Below, piece after piece: positions 1 to 8,423 of a stretch of DNA of 64,000 bases. Under the pieces are notes generated by a model. That model did not search any database. It worked only from the letters and a program-made list of their open reading frames with translations, and was not told where the DNA came from. A program made the translations under genes and the position numbers. Source of the DNA: Bradyrhizobium guangxiense (GTDB lineage Bacteria > Pseudomonadota > Alphaproteobacteria > Rhizobiales > Xanthobacteraceae); contig NZ_CP022219.1 of assembly GCF_004114915.1 (NCBI RefSeq), positions 1,890,501 through 1,954,500 of the forward strand. The letters are read 5' to 3'. How positions within the stretch are numbered: the first letter of the stretch is position 1; each line of letters begins with the position of its first letter.

Positions 1-2
1 TC

Positions 3-143
3 ACGCGGGACGCAGACATAGCGCTGTATCGGGCCAAGGAACGCGGAAGAGACTGCACGATTGCCGCTTCATCGCTGGTTTCAGAGGGGCTGGAGATCGC
101 TTCGTTGATCCCATCTATCGCGGATGTCGAGCAAGCTTCGTGA
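3..143 (+). CDS. C-terminal end of a GGDEF (diguanylate cyclase) protein, truncated by the window edge
   Basis: Only the last 46 codons are in the window. The frame reads DADIALYRAKERGRD and then a short tail ending in EQAS and a TGA stop. The A-D-x-A-L-Y-x-A-K-x-x-G-R-x pattern is the conserved end of GGDEF domains, which make cyclic di-GMP from two GTP. The catalytic GGDEF loop lies upstream of the window, so activity and any sensory or EAL domain cannot be judged. The call rests on this one motif. Confidence 0.75.
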   Translation, partial: TRDADIALYRAKERGRDCTIAASSLVSEGLEIASLIPSIADVEQAS

Positions 144-387
144 GGAAGCCAGACAAGCGGGGCGCACACCGGGCCCGTTTGGGCGTGGGCGGGCGGGATC
201 AAGCGCCGCCCGATGCGCATCGGCCCGGACGGGAATCCAAGACTTTGCACCGGGCATGCGGCGACGAATCTTTGTGATGCCGCCTTGACCTCGATCAAAG
301 GCCTGGCTGGCTTCGGGGTACGATGTGTTGCGTTGGATCTGAAATGCTGACGTGATTTTCCTCGGGAGCAAGCAAGGGAGAAACGTA

Positions 388-654
388 ATGCAGAGCAAGC
401 GTGTTTCAAAGAAATCTCTGGCGGGTATGGGCTTTGTGGCCAGCCTGCTGCTCGGCCTGGCAGGCACGGCTGTCAGTCCGGCGCCGGCTCATGCGGTCGT
501 GTATTGCCAGTACATTGACTACCCCCCGAGTTGCGTCGCACGCGCCGGCGTCGTGCTACGTCCTCGTCCGGTGGCTCGCGCGGCGGTACGGGCTGGCACA
601 GCAAGCCGAACCAACTGGAATGGGGGCGTCAATCGTGTCGGAGTGCGGCGCTGA
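388..654 (+). CDS. Small secreted protein of unknown function
   Basis: This 88-residue protein has a clear Sec signal peptide: a basic start (MQSKRVSKKS), a hydrophobic core around residues 13-30 and a likely cleavage after APAHA. The mature part is short, has two cysteines (YCQY, PSCVARAG) and an Arg/Val-rich tail ending VGVRR. The ATG at 388 was chosen because a purine-rich AGGGAGA lies just upstream; the frame is open from 352. A strong hairpin terminator follows at 684-716, so it looks like a single-gene unit. I remember similar small YCQY proteins in Bradyrhizobium but know no function. Confidence 0.65.
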   Translation: MQSKRVSKKSLAGMGFVASLLLGLAGTAVSPAPAHAVVYCQYIDYPPSCVARAGVVLRPRPVARAAVRAGTASRTNWNGGVNRVGVRR

Positions 655-683
655 TCGATGGTGATACCGCGATCGATGAAAAT

Positions 684-716
684 AGCCCCGGTGGTTCGCA
701 CCGGGGCTTCTTGTTG
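684..716 (+). terminator. Rho-independent terminator after the small secreted protein
   Basis: Stem AGCCCCGGTG (684-693) pairs perfectly with CACCGGGGCT (699-708) around a 5-base loop, followed by the T-rich TTCTTGTT. It lies 30 bases after the stop at 654. Confidence 0.8.
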
Positions 717-900
717 GACATGCATGCGCTAACAGGACTCGGCCACCGGAGGGGCGCCGAAATGATCATTCGCGCAGCCGCCTCGCCCGCGAAAGTGCGG
801 CGTTAACCATCGCTGATGGTTCCGGCCTGGACGCATTCGCTTCGAAGTTTCTTAAATTTTGCTGGGTACCTCTGGGGCAGAGTGACCTCGGGGAAAGAGC

Positions 901-1767
901 ATGGGTAAGCGGGCCAAACGTGGAAAGGCGGAGACGCTCGCAATACCGATGGCCGCGAGAGTTGCAATTGGCGCCGTGGCCGTCGCCGCCTTGGGCTACG
1001 GTTTGCTGTCTGGCCCGAGCGTGCAACCGACGCGGACGCCGCCTGCACGCGAAGCCCGGGCATCGTCGAGTCCAGTTTACGTGGCACCTCCGGCTCACGC
1101 ATCGGCTCCAGCCCCGGCTCCCGCTCCGATTCCGGCCCCGGCGCCTCTGGCCGAGCCACCAAAGGCCGACGCCGACGCTCCCGGAGCATTGGTTCGGCAG
1201 GTGGTTGACTACGTCAGCCACCAGACGCCGGGTACGGTGATCATCGATACCGGAAACACATTCCTCTATCTCGTCCTCAACGACAGGCAGGCGATGCGCT
1301 ACGGCATCGGTGTCGGCCGCGAAGGTTTCACATGGTCCGGCGAGCAGACTGTGGCCCGCAAGGCGGAATGGCCGGATTGGCATCCGCCTGCGGAGATGGT
1401 CTCGCGCCAGCCTTATCTGCCGCGGTTCATGGCGGGGGGGCCCGGCAATCCGCTCGGCGCGCGCGCGATGTATCTTGGCGAGACCGAGTATCGCATTCAC
1501 GGCACCAACAAGCCCGACACCATCGGCAAGCGGGTTTCGTCCGGCTGTATCCGGCTGACCAACGAGGACGTCGTCGACCTCTACGAGCGGGTGAAGGTCG
1601 GAGCGAAGGTGATCGTGCTTCCGCCAGCCGCTGCCCGCAGGCCGTCTCAGGGAGCGCCGCCTGACGCCGCGTCCCGATCGCCGGACCCGGCATCGCCGTC
1701 GAACCGGCCCGCGGCAACCAACGCGCAGATGCCATCATCCGGACCAAAGATCGCCGAGGCTCGGTAA
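901..1767 (+). CDS. L,D-transpeptidase (YkuD domain), membrane-anchored
   Basis: This 288-residue protein starts with a basic segment and one hydrophobic anchor at about residues 17-38. A Pro/Ala-rich linker (about 42-90) probably spans part of the periplasm. The YkuD domain is at about 110-240. The signature is complete: His200 in RIHGT and the catalytic Cys216 in SSGCIRLTNEDV. Such enzymes form 3-3 peptidoglycan cross-links or attach proteins to peptidoglycan. A Pro/Ser-rich tail of about 45 residues follows the domain. It stands alone, with a non-coding stretch on its 3' side. The family call is secure; the exact reaction (cross-linking or protein anchoring) is not. Confidence 0.9.
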   Translation: MGKRAKRGKAETLAIPMAARVAIGAVAVAALGYGLLSGPSVQPTRTPPAREARASSSPVYVAPPAHASAPAPAPAPIPAPAPLAEPPKADADAPGALVRQVVDYVSHQTPGTVIIDTGNTFLYLVLNDRQAMRYGIGVGREGFTWSGEQTVARKAEWPDWHPPAEMVSRQPYLPRFMAGGPGNPLGARAMYLGETEYRIHGTNKPDTIGKRVSSGCIRLTNEDVVDLYERVKVGAKVIVLPPAAARRPSQGAPPDAASRSPDPASPSNRPAATNAQMPSSGPKIAEAR

Positions 1768-1983
1768 GCCAGTCCTCCGTCCTCGCTCTGCAATTCAACT
1801 TGCGACACTTTCCCGGATCGGGCGGAGCAGGGTGATAGGGCAGGGCTTATGACTGCGTTGTTCGCAGACGCCCGCATCCAGGTGCCGCGCAGGTCATACC
1901 GGGAAAATACGGGCATCCGGGGCGACGGTCGATCGATGAACTGCACTAACTCCGACTTGCCATCCGCTTTCCCGCCGATGCCT

Positions 1984-1997
1984 TTGATCCAGGTCAA
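1984..1997. promoter_or_regulatory. FixK/FNR-type operator
   Basis: TTGATCCAGGTCAA matches the FixK2 pattern TTGA-N6-TCAA and differs by one base from a perfect TTGAT-N4-ATCAA dyad. Its centre (1990.5) is about 40 bases before a predicted start near 2030-2031, the spacing of class II FNR/FixK activation. A weak -10-like CTAAAT (2018-2023) fits the same start. The regulator encoded at 2229 has the matching recognition-helix residues. Binding is inferred. Confidence 0.55.
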
Positions 1998-2028
1998 CAG
2001 GCGCCTCTCCTGCTCAGCTAAATGAGGT

Positions 2029-2100
2029 GTCGCGTAGTCCCCGCTACGCGACCCCAACCCAAGCCGTCGGCTTCCCCAAGGGCTGGCGGCTTTCTTTTTT
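2029..2100 (+). ncRNA. Candidate small RNA (or attenuated leader) ending in a strong terminator
   Basis: Two stable hairpins lie in a gene-free gap. The first has perfect 9-bp arms, GTCGCGTAG (2029-2037) and CTACGCGAC (2044-2052). A single-stranded CCCAACCC linker follows. The second is a 13-pair stem with some G-T pairs (arms 2061-2073 and 2080-2092), then TCTTTTTT (2093-2100). That is an intrinsic terminator. With the FixK-type box at 1984-1997 placed for a start near 2030, the simplest reading is an RNA of about 70 bases made under FixK/FNR control. The alternative is a leader terminating upstream of the regulator at 2229. Expression is untested. Confidence 0.45.
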
Positions 2101-2194
2101 CCGCCTTCGTCAGTTCGGTGTCCGGCATCCATCCGGGCAACTACCTAGGTTGTCGCGAATTTGCGCTTCGTCAATCCGGTGTGGCCTTCCGTCT

Positions 2195-2212
2195 ACTTAA
2201 CTTGCGTTAAGT
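2195..2212. promoter_or_regulatory. 18-bp palindrome just upstream of the FixK-like gene
   Basis: ACTTAAC-TTGC-GTTAAGT has perfect 7-base arms. It ends 16 bases before the preferred start codon of the FixK-like gene and next to its ribosome-binding site. The inner TTAAC-N4-GTTAA has the half-site spacing of an FNR-family site but different half-site bases. A protein bound here could block transcription or translation of the gene. No binding protein is known to me. Confidence 0.45.
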
Positions 2213-2228
2213 GATCAGGGAGGCGCCC

Positions 2229-2891
2229 ATGCTGGTGAATATCAACACGCATCGACGGCCCGTCGACGGACACCTTGCCGCTCTTGCCGGTGAGCGGGTG
2301 CTTTGCAGTGAGTACAGGTATCGCAAAGGGACCGAGATCTTCGGTGAGGGCGAAGAAGCCGAATACGTCTATCAGATCACCGCGGGCGCAGTCCGGACCC
2401 ACAAGCTGCTCGCAGACGGCCGTCGCCAGATCAATGCCTTTCATCTGCCGGGCGACATGTTCGGATTCGAGAATGGCACCAGTCACCGCTTTACAGCCGA
2501 AGCCATCATCGAAACCAGCGTTCGCATCATGAGGCGGGGCAGCATCATCGAGGCAACCGAGAACCGGGACGGCGGCACAAAGAGCCTTCTGAGACTGGTC
2601 ACGCAGAACCTCCAGCACGCCGAAGACCACATGCTCCTGCTGGGACGAAAGACCGCTCAAGAGCGGGTTGCCACGTTTCTCGTCGAGATGGATGCGCGAC
2701 TGGGACATCCTCAACTTATGACCCTCCCCATGAGCCGTCGCGACATTGCGGATTATCTCGGGCTTACGCTCGAGACTGTTTCGCGCGCCTTATCCGGACT
2801 TCGGGAACAAAATCTGCTTCGCTTCGAGGGCACGACTCAAAGACGGATCGAACTGCTTCGGCGTGAAGAACTCGTGGAGCTGGGCCCATGA
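2229..2891 (+). CDS. Crp/Fnr-family regulator, FixK class (no Fe-S cysteine cluster)
   Basis: This 220-residue protein has a cyclic-nucleotide-type beta-barrel (about 30-110), a dimer helix (about 113-135) and a C-terminal winged helix. The HTH reads MSRRDIADYLGLTLETVSRALSG when continued from residue 168. Its recognition helix carries Glu182, Ser185 and Arg186, the residues by which FNR reads TTGAT. Only one cysteine lies near the N-terminus, so no FNR-type iron-sulfur cluster is expected; that makes it FixK-like, normally a second-tier regulator of low-oxygen genes. ATG at 2229 is preferred over the GTG at 2211 because AGGGAGG sits 5 bases upstream. A palindrome and a FixK-type box lie upstream. 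Which fixK paralogue it is cannot be told. Confidence 0.85.
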   Translation: MLVNINTHRRPVDGHLAALAGERVLCSEYRYRKGTEIFGEGEEAEYVYQITAGAVRTHKLLADGRRQINAFHLPGDMFGFENGTSHRFTAEAIIETSVRIMRRGSIIEATENRDGGTKSLLRLVTQNLQHAEDHMLLLGRKTAQERVATFLVEMDARLGHPQLMTLPMSRRDIADYLGLTLETVSRALSGLREQNLLRFEGTTQRRIELLRREELVELGP

Positions 2892-3242
2892 CCCTCGGTG
2901 ATGGCACCGGCTGGAGGTCCTCGAAGGATTGCGCATAGATGTCTGGAGTTTGTCAGGGAGGTAAGGACGCGACGATTTGGTGGGCCTGGTGGGTCGCTTC
3001 GTCGGCTAACAAGCGTCCCGTCCGTACGGCAAGCGGCAGCCCGGACAGCGCACGTCGTCCTTGATGACATCATGCCGGTGTTTTGCCCGACACGGCAAAC
3101 TCAATTAGCAAAATCCGCAAGCCATCGCGCTGGCAGCTAACTCATTGATCCCGTTGCTACCGGCTACTGTGCATGGGGTTGTTTTCGCGTTTTTGTGGTC
3201 GAGCGGCCCTGACGACGGCTACGTGGGCCGCCGTCCACGCCG
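2892..3242. other. Intergenic region, no supported gene
   Basis: This 351-base gap separates the FixK-like gene from the convergent chemoreceptor gene. Short open frames occur in all directions but none has a convincing ribosome-binding site or recognisable product. Around 3060-3200 the plus-strand frames give fragments such as PVFCPTRQTQLAKS and YCAWGC that recall degenerate repeat-like stretches in Bradyrhizobium intergenic DNA. That is only a memory-based suspicion. Confidence 0.4.
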
Positions 3243-4982
3243 CTACGCCACCCTTGCGATGCGGCCATCCGCCGATACCGCGCGCAGGTTCTGGAAGAAC
3301 TTCTCCACCTCGCGCGATAGCGTATCGGCGGTCTCGGTCAGGCTGCTCGCGGCCGTCAACACCGAGGTTGCCGCCGTATCGGTCTCGCCGATGGCGTCGC
3401 GCAGCGAGGTGATGTTGGCGACCAGTGTCTCGTTGCCCTGCGCGGCGCTCTGCGCGTTGGACGAGATTTCGCGCGTGGCGGCGTCCTGCTGACTGACGGC
3501 GCCGGCGATCGCCGAGGTGACCTCGTTGATCTCGCGCACCGCACCGCCGATCTCGCGGACGGCGTCGACCGCGTTGCGGGTCGAGGCCTGGATCATCGCG
3601 ACGTTCTCGCTGATCTCGGCGGTGGCCTTGGCGGTCTGGCCCGCGAGCGCCTTCACTTCATGAGCGACCACGGCAAAGCCGCGGCCGGCATCGCCGGCGC
3701 GCGCGGCTTCGATGGTGGCGTTGAGGGCGAGCAGATTGGTCTGCTCGGCGATCGCCTGGATCAGATTGAGCACGCCGTCAATGCGCTGCGTGGCTGCGGC
3801 AAGGCTCTCGATCTCGGAGATCGACTTCTCGGTGCGCTGGCCGGTCTGCTCGACCGCACCGGCGCTCTGGCGCACCTGGCGGCCGATCTCCACCACCGAG
3901 GCCGACAGCTCCTCGGCCGCGCCCGCCACCGCCGTGACGTTGTGCGAGGCCTGCTCGGTGGCGTTCGCCGCCGTGCCGGCGCGGCTGGAGGCGTCCGCGG
4001 TGACGCGGGTGATGGTCTGCGCGGTCTCGCGCATGACCGAAGCGTTGTCGCTGAGGCCGCGCATGATCGCGCCGATCGCCTCGCGAAACTGCTCGACCGA
4101 TCGTTCGATGTGGCGAGCGCGCTCCTCGCGCGCGGCGGAATCCTGCGAGACCTGCGAGGCCAGATTGCGGTTGCGGCCCATGGCCTCCTGGAAGACCTGG
4201 ATCGCGCGGGCGAGCGCGCCGATCTCGTCGGCGCGGTCGGAGTGCGGCACCTCGACGTCCTCGGCCCCGTCCGCGACCTGCTTGATGGTGGCGGTGATCG
4301 AGGCGAGCGGCCGGGCGATCGAGCGGGCGATGATGACGATGCCGATCACGACGAGGGCCAGCGCCACGCCGCCGAGGCAGGTCAGCACGAAGGACAAGTC
4401 GCGATTGGTCTCGGTCTGCTGCGCGATCTGTTTGGCGCGCTCGGCATAGACCTTGGACAGCGCCTCGAGATCCTTGTTCAGCGCCGAGCGCACGGCGCGG
4501 TTGGCGTCGTTGTCGCCCCATTCGCGGCCGGCCGCCGCATTGATCTCGACACCGCGGCGCACCAGCTCCTTGCGGAACTCGACGAACTGCTCGATGCGCT
4601 TCTTGAAGGTTGCGAACTGCTCGGCATCGTCGGCCTTGACGATGGTCTCCCAGCGCTTCACGACGTCCAGGATCTGCTCGTTGAACTTGAGCAGGCCCTC
4701 GCCGTACTTCTTCACGACCTTCGGCTCGGTCGACATGTAGACGCCGCGCGATTCCATCACGACCGCATAGACCAGCGAGTTGACGCGCTCGACATTCAGC
4801 GCGGCGGCGTTCGCCGTCTCGATCGCACTGGTCAGGTCGGCGCTGCGGCGGCTGTTGTAGTCGGACAATAGGGCGATCGCCGCCGTGAGCAGCGCGAACA
4901 GCGCGAAGATCGCGTAGAGCTTGGTCGTAAGCGAAAATCGGCCTGCCGGCTTGGCGGCATTCCCAGATCGATCTGCTGTCAT
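3243..4982 (-). CDS. Methyl-accepting chemotaxis protein
   Basis: This 579-residue chemoreceptor has TM1 at about residues 22-41 and a helical periplasmic sensor of about 155 residues resembling the four-helix-bundle class. TM2 is at 197-219, followed by a HAMP domain (about 220-272) and the long signalling coiled coil. The highly conserved hairpin tip is present ([20 protein letters not shown], continuing [15 protein letters not shown]). It would relay ligand binding to CheA/CheW. The C-terminus ends GRIARVA with no CheR-binding pentapeptide, so adaptation probably depends on other receptors or is weak. No che genes are nearby, which makes it an orphan receptor with unknown ligand. Confidence 0.93.
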   Translation of the reverse strand: MTADRSGNAAKPAGRFSLTTKLYAIFALFALLTAAIALLSDYNSRRSADLTSAIETANAAALNVERVNSLVYAVVMESRGVYMSTEPKVVKKYGEGLLKFNEQILDVVKRWETIVKADDAEQFATFKKRIEQFVEFRKELVRRGVEINAAAGREWGDNDANRAVRSALNKDLEALSKVYAERAKQIAQQTETNRDLSFVLTCLGGVALALVVIGIVIIARSIARPLASITATIKQVADGAEDVEVPHSDRADEIGALARAIQVFQEAMGRNRNLASQVSQDSAAREERARHIERSVEQFREAIGAIMRGLSDNASVMRETAQTITRVTADASSRAGTAANATEQASHNVTAVAGAAEELSASVVEIGRQVRQSAGAVEQTGQRTEKSISEIESLAAATQRIDGVLNLIQAIAEQTNLLALNATIEAARAGDAGRGFAVVAHEVKALAGQTAKATAEISENVAMIQASTRNAVDAVREIGGAVREINEVTSAIAGAVSQQDAATREISSNAQSAAQGNETLVANITSLRDAIGETDTAATSVLTAASSLTETADTLSREVEKFFQNLRAVSADGRIARVA

Positions 4983-5302
4983 GGTTGTTCACGGGCTCGG
5001 AATGGCCTGAAACGGCCGGTGAGCGGGGTTCGGGCAAAATTGATGCAAAACTATGCAGAACGAAGGTGGACGCGACGTTAACGCGGGGGGCCAGCGAGGA
5101 GGGCGCGCGGCCGACGAAATGGCGAATTATTTCAGCTGGTTGGCGGCGCATCATCGGTTTTCGGCAGACCGCTATGGGGCGGACCCGCGAAAGCTCCAAC
5201 ATGGGCGTGCACGCCGGCCGCCAAGCGCGTATTCCCTGACGCTGTGATCACCTGCAAGATCGATCGGACTCGGCCACCGGCCGACGAACCCGGGAGAGGC
5301 CC
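4983..5302. other. Divergent intergenic region between the chemoreceptor gene and eutB
   Basis: These 320 bases must hold the promoters for the leftward chemoreceptor gene and the rightward eutB gene. I see no convincing gene. An A-rich stretch with two GCAAAA repeats lies at about 5034-5052. No clear sigma-70 pair, operator or cobalamin-riboswitch-like structure could be supported by eye, even though EutBC needs adenosylcobalamin. Confidence 0.4.
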
Positions 5303-6685
5303 TTGGTCTACCGCCACACCATCGACGCCACGACCCACATGTTCCCTGACTTGCGCGATCTTCTCGCCAAGGCGACGCCGCCGCGCTCCGGCGACCGGCT
5401 GGCCGGGATCGCTGCCGACACGGCCGAGCAGATGATCGCGGCGCGGATGGCGCTCGCCGACGTCCCGCTCGCCCAATTCCTGCAGGAAGCCGTCATCCCC
5501 TATGAGGCCGACGAGGTCACCCGTCTCGTCATGGACAGCCATGACGCGAAAGCCTTCGCGCCGGTGGCGTCCCTGACCGTCGGGGCCTTCCGCGACTGGC
5601 TGCTGTCGGATGCCGCAACGCCCGATGTGCTGCGCAGGCTGGCGGGCGGCATTACGCCCGAGATGGCGGCCGCGGTGTCGAAGCTGATGCGCAACCAGGA
5701 TCTGATCCTGGCGGCGCGGAAATGCGAGGTCACCACCGCCTTCCGCAACACCATCGGCCTGAAGGGGCGGATGAGCACGCGGCTGCAGCCCAACCATCCG
5801 TTCGACGATGCCAGGGGCATCACCGCCTCGATCCTCGACGGCATCCTGCTTGGGGCCGGTGATGCCTGCATCGGCATCAATCCCGCCAGCGACGATCCGG
5901 CCGTGATCGCGCAATTGCTGCGGTTGCTCGACGAGATCATCGCGCGGTTGAAGATCCCGACGCAAGGCTGCGTGCTGACCCACGTCACGACGACGCTGTC
6001 GCTGATCGGGCAGGGCGTGCCGGTCGACCTCGTCTTCCAGTCGGTCGCCGGCACCGAGGCTGCCAACCGCAGTTTCGGCATCAACCTTGCGCTCCTGAAG
6101 GAGGCGCAGGAGGCCGGGCTGTCGCTGCAGCGCGGCAGCGTCGGGCAGAACGTGATGTATTTCGAGACCGGCCAGGGTTCGGCGCTGTCGGCGAGCGCCC
6201 ATCATGGCGTCGACCAGCAGACCTGCGAGGCCCGCGCCTATGCGGTGGCCCGCGCCTTCGCCCCGCTGCTGGTCAACAGCGTGGTCGGCTTCATCGGCCC
6301 GGAATATCTCTATGATGGCAAGGAAATCATCCGGGCCGGGCTGGAGGATCATTTCTGTGGCAAGCTGCTCGGCCTGCCGCTCGGCATCGACATCTGCTAC
6401 ACCAACCACGCCGAGGCGGACCAGGACGACATGGACAATCTGCTGACGCTGCTTGCCGCCGCCGGCGTCACCTTCATCATGGGCGTCCCCGGTGCGGACG
6501 ACGTCATGCTGAACTACCAGTCGACGTCTTTTCACGACGCGCTCTATGTCCGGGACGTCTTCGGCTTTCGCCGCGCGCCGGAATTCGACGACTGGCTGGC
6601 GCGGTCGGGCATCACGGGCGGCGATTTCCGGATTGCCGGTGATGCAGGCCTGCTGCCCGATTTTGCCTCGCGGCTGATCGCGTGA
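5303..6685 (+). CDS. eutB: Ethanolamine ammonia-lyase, large (heavy) subunit
   Basis: This 460-residue protein is the catalytic TIM-barrel subunit of the adenosylcobalamin-dependent lyase that converts ethanolamine to acetaldehyde and ammonia. Conserved stretches include FRNTIGLKGRMSTRLQPNHP, DACIGINPASDD, the QNVMYFETGQGSALSA stretch and GVPGADDVMLNYQSTSFHD. Length fits the family. The start is a TTG at 5303 with GGGAGAGG just upstream, so translation may be modest. The partner subunit eutC is not adjacent: an hpnP-like gene lies between them (6837-8423). No microcompartment shell genes are present, so this is the simple cytosolic form of ethanolamine use. Confidence 0.95.
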   Translation: MVYRHTIDATTHMFPDLRDLLAKATPPRSGDRLAGIAADTAEQMIAARMALADVPLAQFLQEAVIPYEADEVTRLVMDSHDAKAFAPVASLTVGAFRDWLLSDAATPDVLRRLAGGITPEMAAAVSKLMRNQDLILAARKCEVTTAFRNTIGLKGRMSTRLQPNHPFDDARGITASILDGILLGAGDACIGINPASDDPAVIAQLLRLLDEIIARLKIPTQGCVLTHVTTTLSLIGQGVPVDLVFQSVAGTEAANRSFGINLALLKEAQEAGLSLQRGSVGQNVMYFETGQGSALSASAHHGVDQQTCEARAYAVARAFAPLLVNSVVGFIGPEYLYDGKEIIRAGLEDHFCGKLLGLPLGIDICYTNHAEADQDDMDNLLTLLAAAGVTFIMGVPGADDVMLNYQSTSFHDALYVRDVFGFRRAPEFDDWLARSGITGGDFRIAGDAGLLPDFASRLIA

Positions 6686-6730
6686 GGGCGGCACGAAGCA
6701 TCAAACTTTCTCTTTCAGGAAACCATTGAC

Positions 6731-6778
6731 GCCGCCCGGAATTATGCTTGTGCCACAATATTGAGAAATTCCGGCGGC
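6731..6778. repeat. Imperfect inverted repeat between eutB and hpnP
   Basis: GCCGCCCGGAATT (6731-6743) and AATTCCGGCGGC (6767-6778) are inverted copies apart from one bulged C, separated by 23 bases. No T-run follows, so it is not an obvious terminator. It lies 58 bases before the hpnP start and could be an operator or an mRNA structure. Confidence 0.4.
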
Positions 6779-6836
6779 AGCATTACGCTATGTGTCTGGC
6801 TGGCAATTTCCGCACCATCGTGGCGGGGGGGCTTAG

Positions 6837-8423
6837 ATGCGAGCTGAAAGTAACGGAACGTCCCGGCGGATCCTCTGCGTGTTTCCGCGCTACACCTCCT
6901 CGTTCGGTACGTTCGAGCATTCCTATCCCCTGACCGATGGTGTCCGTGCCTTCATGCCGCCGCAGGGTCTGCTGCTGATCTCCGCCTATCTGCCGCAGGA
7001 TTGGCAGGGCAAATTCGTCGACGAGAACCTCCGCCGCACCACCAGGGACGAGTTCGAATGGGCCGAGGCGGTCTTCGTCAGCGGCATGCACATCCAGCGC
7101 CAGCAGATGAACGATATCTGCCGCCGCGCTCATGAATTCGATCTGCCGGTCGCGCTTGGCGGTCCCTCCGTCAGCGCTTGTCCCGACTATTATCCGTCGT
7201 TCGACTATCTCCATGTCGGCGAGCTCGGCGATGCCACCAACCAGCTGATCGAGATCCTGTCGCACGACACCTCGCGGCCGGAGCAGCAGGTGGTCCTCAC
7301 GACCAAGGACCGGGTGCCGATGACGGAGTTTCCGATCCCGGCCTACGAACTGGCCGATGTGAAGAAATATTTTCTCGGCAGCATCCAGTATTCCAGTGGC
7401 TGTCCCTATCAGTGCGAGTTCTGCGACATCCCCGGCCTCTACGGCCGCAACCCGCGCATCAAGACGCCGCAGCAGATCATCGCCGAGCTCGACCGCCTGC
7501 GCGAATGCGGCATGACAGACACGATCTATTTCGTCGACGACAATTTCATCGGCAACCGCAAGGCGGCGATGGACCTGCTGCCGCATCTGATCGAATGGCA
7601 GAAGCGGACCGGCTATGTGGTGCGGCTCGCCTGCGAGGCGACGCTCAACATCGCCAAGCGGCCCGAGATCCTCGAGAAGATGCGCGAGGCCTATTTCATC
7701 ACCATCTTCTGCGGCATCGAGACGCCGGATCCCGACGCGCTGAAGGCGATGCAGAAGGACCACAACATGATGGTCCCGATCCTGGAGGGCGTGCGCACCA
7801 TCAACTCCTACGGCATGGAGGTCGTCTCGGGCATCATCATGGGGCTCGACACCGACAAGCCGAATACGTCGGAGGCGCTGCTCGCTTTCGTCGAGGAATC
7901 GCGGATTCCGCTGCTCACGATCAACCTGCTTCAGGCGCTGCCGAAGACGCCGCTGTGGGACCGGCTCCAGCGCGAGGGGCGCCTGGTCGAAGACGACGGC
8001 CGCGATTCCAACGTCGACTTCCTGTTGCCCTATGACGAGGTCGTCGCGTCCTGGAAGCATGCAATGGCGGTCGCCTACGCGCCCGACAAGGTCTACGCCC
8101 GCTATCAGTATCAGTGCGATCATGTCTACTCGCGCCGTCTCAAGATGCCGGTGCCGGACGAGATGAAGACCTGGCCCAACATCCGGCGCGGCCTCGTCAT
8201 GCTGCGCAACATCTTCTGGAAGGTCGGTGTGCTCGGCGACTACAGGCGCGTGTTCTGGAAGTTCGCGCTGGGGCGCATCAAGCGCGGCGACATCGAAGGC
8301 CTGATCGGCTGTACGCTGATCGCGCACCACCTCATCACCTTCGCGCGTGCCGCCTCAAGCGGCAAGCAGAACGCCTCGAACTATTCGATCCGGCTGCGCG
8401 AGGCCGCCGTTCCCGCCGAATGA
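6837..8423 (+). CDS. hpnP: B12-binding radical SAM protein, probable hopanoid C-2 methylase HpnP
   Basis: This 528-residue protein has an N-terminal cobalamin-binding Rossmann-like domain (about 11-140; [27 protein letters not shown]). The radical SAM core has Cys189, Cys193 and Cys196 in [15 protein letters not shown], and a C-terminal DUF4070-like part follows. The layout and the [17 protein letters not shown] start match HpnP as I know it, which methylates C-2 of hopanoids using methylcobalamin and S-adenosylmethionine. The hopanoid genes 6-27 kb downstream support this. Its stop overlaps the eutC start by ATGA, so the two are translationally coupled. A poly-G tract precedes the ATG. Without a search, another B12 radical SAM methylase is a small possibility. 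Confidence 0.85.
   Translation: MRAESNGTSRRILCVFPRYTSSFGTFEHSYPLTDGVRAFMPPQGLLLISAYLPQDWQGKFVDENLRRTTRDEFEWAEAVFVSGMHIQRQQMNDICRRAHEFDLPVALGGPSVSACPDYYPSFDYLHVGELGDATNQLIEILSHDTSRPEQQVVLTTKDRVPMTEFPIPAYELADVKKYFLGSIQYSSGCPYQCEFCDIPGLYGRNPRIKTPQQIIAELDRLRECGMTDTIYFVDDNFIGNRKAAMDLLPHLIEWQKRTGYVVRLACEATLNIAKRPEILEKMREAYFITIFCGIETPDPDALKAMQKDHNMMVPILEGVRTINSYGMEVVSGIIMGLDTDKPNTSEALLAFVEESRIPLLTINLLQALPKTPLWDRLQREGRLVEDDGRDSNVDFLLPYDEVVASWKHAMAVAYAPDKVYARYQYQCDHVYSRRLKMPVPDEMKTWPNIRRGLVMLRNIFWKVGVLGDYRRVFWKFALGRIKRGDIEGLIGCTLIAHHLITFARAASSGKQNASNYSIRLREAAVPAE

Noticed and set aside
1647..2132. 161-codon minus-strand frame overlapping the FixK box and small-RNA region
   Set aside because: No start signal or recognisable product, and it crosses two strong plus-strand hairpins and the end of the transpeptidase gene.
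3660..4871. 403-codon plus-strand frame inside the chemoreceptor gene
   Set aside because: A mirror of the strongly coding minus-strand gene; Arg/Ala/Asp/Leu-rich composition typical of antisense shadows in GC-rich DNA.
4983..5302. Cobalamin riboswitch upstream of eutB
   Set aside because: EutBC needs B12, but no B12-box-like conserved core or fitting fold was visible.
6718..6745. EcfG-type stress promoter upstream of hpnP (GGAAA near 6718)
   Set aside because: Only a partial -35 match; no CGTT-type -10 at 16-17 bases. hpnP is EcfG-controlled in Rhodopseudomonas by memory, but the sequence here does not show it.
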